Below, in pieces: positions 57,564 through 64,000 of a stretch of DNA of 64,000 nt (the first letter of the stretch is position 1; every line of letters begins with the position of its first letter). The DNA comes from Granulicella sp. GTDB taxonomy: Bacteria > Acidobacteriota > Terriglobia > Terriglobales > Acidobacteriaceae. The DNA lies in NCBI GenBank assembly GCA_027452215.1, contig DAIDGQ010000009.1, forward strand, positions 1-64,000, read 5' to 3'. Both the position numbers and the translations under genes were made by a program. The notes beneath the pieces were generated by a model that was not told where the DNA came from, did not search any database, and was given only the letters and a program-made list of their open reading frames with translations.

Positions 57564-58649
57564 CTAGAAGATCTTCAGGCGGATCGTCAGGTACTTCTTC
57601 GGATCCTTGCGAATCGCTCCCACCAGGTCGTTGCTCGAGGTCAGCAGGGTGTTCAGATTCGTATACGCCGCGTCGTCGGTCACCAGCTTGCCCAGCGATC
57701 CCTTGCCCTGATTCACCTGGGTCAGGATCGTATTCAGCTCCGTCACCGTATGATCCAGCTTAGTGGCAAACGCAGGGTCCTTGACCATCAGCCCCAGCGC
57801 TCCCTTGCCCTCATCCGCCTCCGCCAGCAGAGAGTTCGCATGCTTCGCGGTAGAGTTCAGGTTGTCATACAGCGAATCGTCCTTCAGCAGCTTGCCCGCC
57901 GTGCCTTTGCCTGCGTCCAGCCCCGTCGCGATGTCGTCCAGCTTGGTCGCCGTATCGTTCAACCGCTCATACAGCTGAGGATCCTGTAGCAGTTTGCCCA
58001 GCGTCCCCTTCCCTCCGTTCAGGTCCTTGGTCATCCGCTGCAGTTCGGTCACCGTCGCTCTGGCTTGGTCGTAGAGGGCGGGGTCGTTGATCAGCTTGCC
58101 CACCGTGCCTTGTCCTGCCTGAATCGTGTCCACAACCGCATTCAGCTTGGCCAGAACCACATTCAGACTCTCCACCGTTCCCTGGCTTGATTTGATGATG
58201 TCGTTCAGGTTCGGAGTCTCAAGCGTCCGAAGCTCGGCCCCACTCTGTAGCTCCGGCCCCGCCGCAACCTGGCTGTTGATATCCACCACCGTATCGCCCA
58301 GTACCCCCACCGTTGACAGCGACGCCGTCGAATCCGTGTGCAGGCTCCGCCCGTACTTTGGCTCAATCTTCATCACCACTCGGACCGGGGTCTTCTTACG
58401 AGCCGGATCGTTCGAAATCTCCACCGCTTTTACCTGCCCGATCGTCACTCCCTCCAGATCCACGGGAGCTCCCACCGTCAGCCCCCCGGAGTTTTGAAAG
58501 TAGGTTGTGAGGATGATCTTGTGGCTGAAAACGCTCATACCCGAGGCGCTGGTCATCAGGAACATCAGTCCGCTCAGAAGTGCGATCGCGACCAGCACAA
58601 TCACTCCAACCTTAAGCTGCGACCACTTCACTTCCTGCTGGCTGGGCAT
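57564..58649 (-). CDS. MCE/MlaD-family lipid-transport protein with five 34-residue repeats
   Basis: A 361-residue membrane-anchored protein. A single N-terminal helix (about 13-35) is followed by the MlaD domain (about 43-125) with GGLTVGAPVDLEGVTIGQVK and the end motif LGDTVVDINSQV. The C-terminal part has five repeats with GKG-x-GKL-type starts at residues 179, 213, 247, 281 and 315, exactly 34 residues apart. MCE proteins form hexamers that carry phospholipids across the periplasm. No mlaE or mlaF gene is adjacent; the nearest ABC ATPase is 1.1 kb away on the other strand and of LolD type. Confidence 0.86.
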   Translation of the reverse strand: MPSQQEVKWSQLKVGVIVLVAIALLSGLMFLMTSASGMSVFSHKIILTTYFQNSGGLTVGAPVDLEGVTIGQVKAVEISNDPARKKTPVRVVMKIEPKYGRSLHTDSTASLSTVGVLGDTVVDINSQVAAGPELQSGAELRTLETPNLNDIIKSSQGTVESLNVVLAKLNAVVDTIQAGQGTVGKLINDPALYDQARATVTELQRMTKDLNGGKGTLGKLLQDPQLYERLNDTATKLDDIATGLDAGKGTAGKLLKDDSLYDNLNSTAKHANSLLAEADEGKGALGLMVKDPAFATKLDHTVTELNTILTQVNQGKGSLGKLVTDDAAYTNLNTLLTSSNDLVGAIRKDPKKYLTIRLKIF

Positions 58650-58795
58650 AATACTCCTCGAAGGTCTCTCGACGGTCGCAGCACGGCGGGCTGTTCACGC
58701 TGGTTGATCCATCGTATCAGTGCGCCATCAAAAACAGCGATCGTTTCAGTGCTTCCAGATTTGGATGCGCCTCACAGCCTCGACGATCCAGGCCC

Positions 58796-59173
58796 CTAGT
58801 CCTCCGCCACCACCACGGCCATGGCCACGCTGCGCGAGTGCGTCAGACTCAGCGCCAGCCTGCGAACTCCCAGCCCTGCCGCGATCTCCGCCGCACGTCC
58901 GCTCAGATGCAGCTCCGGCCGCTGTCCCGGCAGCCGTCGCACCTCAAACTCCCTCCAGCCCACGCCCCGGCTGATCCCGGTTCCAAGAGCCTTCGCTCCC
59001 GCTTCCTTCGCCGCAAATCGTGCCGCCAGGCTCTCCGCCGAGTTCTTCTTGCTCTGGCAGTACGCAATCTCTCCGGGTGTAAAGACGCGCTGCAGAAATG
59101 CTTCGCCAAACCGCTCCACGCTGCGCTCGATGCGCTCAATTTCAATCAGGTCCGTACCCAGTCCAAGGATCAA
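58796..59173 (-). CDS. acpS: Holo-[acyl-carrier-protein] synthase
   Basis: Read from TTG at 59173 the protein is 125 residues, the usual AcpS length. GLGTDLIEIERIERS (about 4-18) holds the metal-binding Asp, FAAKEAGAKALGTGI (about 53-67) the Glu/Lys motif, and ALSLTHSRSVAMAVVV ends the protein. It transfers 4'-phosphopantetheine from coenzyme A to acyl carrier protein. GGAG eight bases upstream supports the TTG; the ATG at 59230 would add 19 unrelated residues. It is 146 bp downstream of the MCE gene's start side, both minus, and divergent from the next + strand gene. Confidence 0.93.
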   Translation of the reverse strand: MILGLGTDLIEIERIERSVERFGEAFLQRVFTPGEIAYCQSKKNSAESLAARFAAKEAGAKALGTGISRGVGWREFEVRRLPGQRPELHLSGRAAEIAAGLGVRRLALSLTHSRSVAMAVVVAED

Positions 59174-59328
59174 GAGAGAGTCTCCTTGCTCTGAGTGTAC
59201 GCAGTCCTTCATCGCCGCGAGAAGCCTCACCGGTGCCCCTTAACCAGTACCCTCCGCGTAGCACCCTGCGACAGCACTGATGATCTGCCGTCCCTTACCG
59301 ATATACGAGATGGAGCTTGTGACTCGCC

Positions 59329-59742
59329 ATGACCATGAAGTCTGTATCTGCGGCTATGCCGGAACCTCTGCCAGCAGAGTCGCTCATCGTCGAACTGCGA
59401 GGCCACAGCTATGCGGACCATCGTCAGGTTGTGCCCTCGCTCCTCGACGCCGTCGCTGCCTGCGGCTGCTGGGTCCTCGAGCAGCGAGCCACCTCGCCCA
59501 CCATGACCGAATTGCGCCTCGAGGTCCAGCTTCGTTCCGTCTTCGAGCTCTACAGCAGCCTCATCGCCGCCGGAGTCGAGCTCACCCGCGACAGCCACAC
59601 CCGCATGTCCGGCCTCTGCACCGTCAGAGACCATAACCCCCGTCAGGCCAAACGCCGCCGCATCATCACCGTCCGCCTCGAGCTCAGCTTCCTCGAGCAG
59701 GGAAGCCCCGAACTCGGAAAAGTCTCCGTCGGACGCGCCTGA
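59329..59742 (+). CDS. Protein of unknown function, ACT-like topology possible
   Basis: A 137-residue soluble protein. It contains SLIVELRGHSYADHRQVVPS, a CGCW Cys pair, TMTELRLEVQLRSVFELYSS and a basic tail NPRQAKRRRIITVRLELSFL. The alternation of strands and two helices could fit a ferredoxin/ACT-like fold, but this is a guess. A second ATG at 59335 is possible. It is 44 bp upstream of the ABC ATPase gene and same-strand, so probably co-transcribed. Confidence 0.6.
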   Translation: MTMKSVSAAMPEPLPAESLIVELRGHSYADHRQVVPSLLDAVAACGCWVLEQRATSPTMTELRLEVQLRSVFELYSSLIAAGVELTRDSHTRMSGLCTVRDHNPRQAKRRRIITVRLELSFLEQGSPELGKVSVGRA

Positions 59743-59786
59743 CCCAACCGGCAGACCACCCCTGCTGCGATAGACTTGAGCAGTCT

Positions 59787-60533
<747 letters not shown>

Positions 60534-60554
60534 CCCGCGACGCCCAACCTCCCT

Positions 60555-60875
60555 ATGCGAGCCATACGCCCTCTCGCCGCCGCAGTCTTGGCCCTCGCCG
60601 CCAGCCTCGCCGCCGCGCAGTCCACTCCGCCTGCTGCCGGTCAACCCCTGCCCCGCACCCAATCCTCCCGCGAGTCCCGCGACCTCCTCGACATCAACAC
60701 CGCCACGCCCCAGCAGCTGAAAGCTCTCCCCGGCTTCGGCGACGCCTACGTCCGCCGCGTCATCGCCGGACGCCCCTACTCCGCCAAAAATCAGCTCGTT
60801 ACCCGAGGAGTCCTCCCCCAATCTGCCTACGACAAAATCTCCTCCAGCATCGTCGCCCACCGTCCCCCCAAATAG
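60555..60875 (+). CDS. Exported helix-hairpin-helix protein, ComEA-like
   Basis: A 106-residue protein with a signal peptide (about 1-21, ending SLAAAQ), a Pro/Gln-rich linker and one helix-hairpin-helix module: LLDINTATPQQLKALPGFGD (about 44-63), AYVRRVIAGRPYSAKNQLVT and a C-terminal helix to IVAHRPPK. This matches the soluble DNA-binding part of ComEA, which delivers DNA to ComEC (19955-22675). It lacks the membrane anchor plus SLBB domain of larger ComEA proteins. It is 21 bp after the ABC ATPase and is followed by a terminator-like hairpin. Confidence 0.83.
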   Translation: MRAIRPLAAAVLALAASLAAAQSTPPAAGQPLPRTQSSRESRDLLDINTATPQQLKALPGFGDAYVRRVIAGRPYSAKNQLVTRGVLPQSAYDKISSSIVAHRPPK

Positions 60876-60954
60876 CCCATCCGCCCCCTGCAACGGGGTA
60901 GCGTCTTCCACAGGCCGGGGAGTAATATTGCGAACGCAGCAAAGAAAGAGAGCT

Positions 60955-61004
60955 AGCCCCGTTGGAGGTGACCCTGAGCGTTTCCCTCCGCGGGGCTGAT
61001 TTTT
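60955..61004 (+). terminator. Rho-independent terminator after the HhH gene
   Basis: AGCCCCG (60955-60961) and GGAGG (60964-60968) pair with CCTCC (60985-60989) and CGGGGCT (60991-60997) across a small bulge, followed by TTTTT (61000-61004). It lies 80 bases after the stop of the HhH gene, and the large 16-base loop leaves room for a regulatory role. Confidence 0.75.
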
Positions 61005-61161
61005 GTCCGCACGCCGCGACCCAAAGGCTCTCTCCACCAAGCCTCCCCGCTCTCAGCCGCAGCGACAGCCCTCCCCCAATTCAGATAAAGTGAGCAGTAT
61101 CGTCTATAACTCCCGAGCGGGAGCAGTTCCCATCCCGGCTCGAGAGCACTCTATCCAGCGA

Positions 61162-61926
61162 ATGTTCTTGTCCGCCACCCAACCCGGCACCTCCCGCAGA
61201 CCGCTCCGGCACAGCGCCCTCCGCGCTGCCGCGATGCTGCTCTCCATCGCCCTGGTCGGCTGCCAGAGCTTCACCACCAACTACGCTCAGATGAGAGTCA
61301 TCGACACCTCCGCCGACTCCGGAGTAATCGACTCCTACCAGAACAACTCCGCGCTCGCCTACAACCTCGGCTTCGGCACCATGACCAGCTACGTCCCCAT
61401 GTCCCCCGGCACCTACACCCTCGCCGCCGACCGGGTCGGAACCCGCCAGACCCTCGCCGAAAGCTCTGCCCACCTCCTTGCCGGCAAGCAGTACACCGAG
61501 ATCGTCGGCAATAGCCTCGTCAACCTGCAGCAGACCATCTTTCTCGACCAGTCCGTCCCCGCGCCCTCCGGCCAGATCGCCATGCGCCTCATCCATGAGG
61601 CCACGCACTCCGGGGCCGTCGACGTCTACCTCGTGCCGACTCTCGGCCGCTCCGCCAACCCCTCGCCCCTCGCCACCAACCTCAGCTTCGGCGCCAACTC
61701 CGGCTACATCAACGTTCCCGAAGGAACCTACGCCATCGACGTCGTTCCCACCGGAACCGGCCTCGCCTCCTCCACCGTCACGCTGCTGAACGGGGCCGAG
61801 ACCTCCTACGCCTCAGGAGCTGTCCGTACGGTGGTCTTGATCGACCAGGAGGTTCCCGGCAACCAGCATGCCGCCCTCACCCCCGGTGTGCAGGCCATCA
61901 TCGCCGACGACGCCGACGCCCAGTAG
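61162..61926 (+). CDS. DUF4397-type lipoprotein
   Basis: From the ATG at 61162 the protein is 254 residues with a lipoprotein signal ending SIALVGCQ (Cys at about residue 34). The two beta-sandwich DUF4397 halves are clear: AQMRVIDTSADSGVIDSYQN, AYNLGFGTMTSYVPMSPGTY and then MRLIHEATHSGAVDVYLVPT with NLSFGANSGYINVPEGTYAI. It is likely anchored to a membrane and surface-exposed; role unknown. In-frame sequence upstream to 61003 overlaps the terminator region and is rejected. Confidence 0.85.
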   Translation: MFLSATQPGTSRRPLRHSALRAAAMLLSIALVGCQSFTTNYAQMRVIDTSADSGVIDSYQNNSALAYNLGFGTMTSYVPMSPGTYTLAADRVGTRQTLAESSAHLLAGKQYTEIVGNSLVNLQQTIFLDQSVPAPSGQIAMRLIHEATHSGAVDVYLVPTLGRSANPSPLATNLSFGANSGYINVPEGTYAIDVVPTGTGLASSTVTLLNGAETSYASGAVRTVVLIDQEVPGNQHAALTPGVQAIIADDADAQ

Positions 61927-61964
61927 CGTGCCGAGGCAACCCCCGCTCCTTGTTCCGAGGCGAG

Positions 61965-63455
61965 CTAGTTCATCGCCATCAGCGCGGCCATCGTCTCAAT
62001 CCCGTCCCACAGATTCTGCAGCCGAAGATTCTCATTCGCCGCATGCTGGTTATCGTCGTGATTCGCAATCGGAATCGATAGCGTCGGCGAACCCGAAGCC
62101 CGCTCCATCGCATCCAGCGGAACCGTCCCCCCCGACGTCGGCAGCAGAATCACACTTCCCCTCGCGCTCTCGACCGCCTTCACCACCTCCTGCGCTATCG
62201 GCAGACTCATCGCCGTCCGCAGCGGAGCCTCCCCCTCATCCAGCACCATTCTCGCCACCCGAGCATGCGTCGTCCGCTCCTCCACCGTCGGCTCGCCCGA
62301 GGTCACAAAGTATCCCTGCGACCGAACATAATCCACCACCCGCTCCTGCTGTATCCGAGCCTGTTCCCCGACCACCAGCCGCAGATCGAGGCTCGCCGTC
62401 GCCGTCGCCGGAATCGAGTTCGTAGCCTGCGCCCCCGTCTTCCCCGCCGTCACGCCAGTCACCTCCAGCGACGGCTGATTCAGCAGCGTCAGCAGGTGTT
62501 CACCCCCTCCCATCGAGCTGCCCAGCGCAAACTCCCTGCGCAGCCTCTCGTCATTCACCGGAGCCGCCGCCAGTGCGCTCTGCTCCAGCGTCCCCAGCGG
62601 AGCAACGCCGTCATAAAAATGCGGAATCAGCACATGCCCCTCTGCGTCTTTCATCCCCGCCAGAAGTTGTGCCAGCATCATCGCCGGGTTCGGAGCCCAG
62701 TTCCCATAATGCCCGCTGTGCAGAGGATGCTCCGGTCCATACACCGTCAGCTCAATGTGCGCATCGCCGCGAGCGCCAAACAGAATCACCTGTTTCCGCG
62801 TCTGATCGACCGGCCCATCGCACACCAGCCAGACGTCCCCCGTAATAAGCTTGCGATGCTCATCGAGAATTTGTTCCAGGTGCGGAGATCCAGCCTCTTC
62901 CTCTCCCTCCCAGATGAATCGCAGGTTCGCCTTCAGAGGAAAATTCGCTGCCTGCAGCGCAGTCAACGCCGTCAACTGCGCAAAGATCGCGGCCTTGTCA
63001 TCGCCCGCGCCGCGAGCATACACCCGAGCCTCGCCGTCCACCTCCTTCACCACCGGAGCAAACGGAGGAGTAGCCCAATCCGACGCCACCACGGGCTGCC
63101 CATCATAGTGCGCATAAAACACAATCGTCCGCGTAGCTCCCTCCACCTTCAGCTCTCCGTACACCACCGGAGGAACATTCTCAGGAAGCTCCGGAGCCGC
63201 AAGCAGCACCGCCGGAATACCATGCGCCCGAAGTTGCTGCAGCAGGTAAGCGGCATTGCGCCGCAGCCCGGCAGGGTCTGCCGCCACGTTCGGAATCCTC
63301 AGAAACTCTTCAAACTGCGCCGTCAACTGGTCATGCCGCGAAGCCGTATAGGCCTGCGCTATCTTCGGCGCAGACAGCGGTGCAGCGGTCTGCGCCGAAG
63401 CCGCGGTGACAACCAACAAAGCTGCGAACAGTGGCGAAAGTCGTGCGCGAAGCAT
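61965..63455 (-). CDS. M20 family metallopeptidase, secreted
   Basis: A 496-residue zinc peptidase with a signal peptide (about 1-21, ending ASAQ). FYAHYDGQPVVASDWATPPF (about 112-131) contains the first His/Asp ligands, ARGAGDDKAAIFAQLTAL the bridging Asp, FIWEGEEEAGSPHLEQIL the catalytic Glu pair, and HPLHSGHYGNWAPNPAMM the dimerisation domain. It belongs to the dipeptidase/carnosinase-like branch (M20). The extreme N-terminus shows it is exported. It converges with the DUF4397 gene. Confidence 0.9.
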   Translation of the reverse strand: MLRARLSPLFAALLVVTAASAQTAAPLSAPKIAQAYTASRHDQLTAQFEEFLRIPNVAADPAGLRRNAAYLLQQLRAHGIPAVLLAAPELPENVPPVVYGELKVEGATRTIVFYAHYDGQPVVASDWATPPFAPVVKEVDGEARVYARGAGDDKAAIFAQLTALTALQAANFPLKANLRFIWEGEEEAGSPHLEQILDEHRKLITGDVWLVCDGPVDQTRKQVILFGARGDAHIELTVYGPEHPLHSGHYGNWAPNPAMMLAQLLAGMKDAEGHVLIPHFYDGVAPLGTLEQSALAAAPVNDERLRREFALGSSMGGGEHLLTLLNQPSLEVTGVTAGKTGAQATNSIPATATASLDLRLVVGEQARIQQERVVDYVRSQGYFVTSGEPTVEERTTHARVARMVLDEGEAPLRTAMSLPIAQEVVKAVESARGSVILLPTSGGTVPLDAMERASGSPTLSIPIANHDDNQHAANENLRLQNLWDGIETMAALMAMN

Positions 63456-63500
63456 GCGGCCAAACTACCATAATTTGCCCCCGCATGGCCCCAAAGAGCA

Positions 63501-63526
63501 ACGGGCACAGCCGAAGCCGTGCCCGT
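63501..63526 (-). terminator. Hairpin after ahcY
   Basis: ACGGGCAC (63501-63508) pairs with GTGCCCGT (63519-63526), with GC/GC inside and one A-C mismatch around loop CGAA. It begins 21 bases after the ahcY stop on the minus strand. The following minus-strand bases contain CTTT but no long U-run. Confidence 0.65.
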
Positions 63527-63546
63527 CACGCAGACCCAATCCAACG

Positions 63547-64000
<454 letters not shown>

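Noticed and set aside
50000-58500. A dif site at the skew switch
   Set aside because: No AT-rich 28-bp XerC/XerD-like palindrome was found by eye; absence by eye is weak evidence, so the site may still exist.

Overview
The window is 64 kb of a GC-rich bacterial chromosome. It holds about 57 protein genes, no rRNA or tRNA that I can recognise, no CRISPR array and no insertion sequence. Gene content points to Acidobacteriota, class Terriglobia (a Granulicella, Terriglobus or Edaphobacter type of organism): Gram-negative envelope genes (kdsA, BamD-like, MCE/MlaD), a multiheme cytochrome with TPRs, FecR/DUF6600 and beta-propeller lipoproteins, and a scattered pentose phosphate cluster. The assignment is inference from gene content and style, not from a marker gene comparison.

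Layout. 0.1-10.2 kb: small c-type cytochrome, MFS exporter, lone pyrR, zinc-ribbon membrane protein, two secreted envelope proteins (one a FecR/DUF6600 protein), a membrane-anchored MutS-like ATPase and the tRNA hydroxylase trhO. 10.5-19.1 kb: sugar catabolism on the + strand, tkt, rpiA, an SDR, gnd, zwf, pgl and glk, which together take glucose to glucose 6-phosphate and through the oxidative and part of the non-oxidative pentose phosphate pathway; rpe lies apart at 34 kb and no transaldolase is present. 19.3-26.5 kb: a minus-strand run birA, coaX, an unknown gene, rlmD, comEC and a small unknown gene. 27.3-31.8 kb: valS and a heptaheme cytochrome. 32.0-39.5 kb: a probable minus-strand operon tldD, small Cys protein, tldE, a UvrC-like protein, rpe and a BamD-like TPR protein. 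39.5-50.6 kb: mixed accessory and housekeeping genes (acyltransferase, DUF1906-type lipoprotein, DinB/YfiT, GNAT, a PD-(D/E)XK nuclease-like protein, aldo/keto reductase, dus, rpmE, eutBC, DnaC-like ATPase). 50.6-64 kb: DUF2393-like protein, kdsA, two related beta-propeller lipoproteins, an M13 peptidase, an MCE protein, acpS, an ABC ATPase, a ComEA-like HhH protein, a DUF4397 lipoprotein, an M20 peptidase and the 3' part of ahcY running off the right edge.

Two features stand out beyond the gene list. First, intergenic regions carry at least four families of short repeats: GCAANN hexamer arrays joined to two conserved modules, GGGATTA heptamers, AGTAAGG heptamers (several as inverted pairs) and GTCCTGCGCGGAC elements sitting just after stop codons. 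Second, the + strand is strongly G-rich over the left half and C-rich over the last 6 kb whatever the gene orientation, with the change at roughly 50-58 kb, as expected near a replication terminus. Other leads are a candidate structured RNA at 51.2-51.36 kb, a divergent copy of the gnd 3' end just after gnd, a UvrC-like protein that keeps the Fe-S cysteines but lacks the RNase H half, and an MCE protein with five exact 34-residue repeats.
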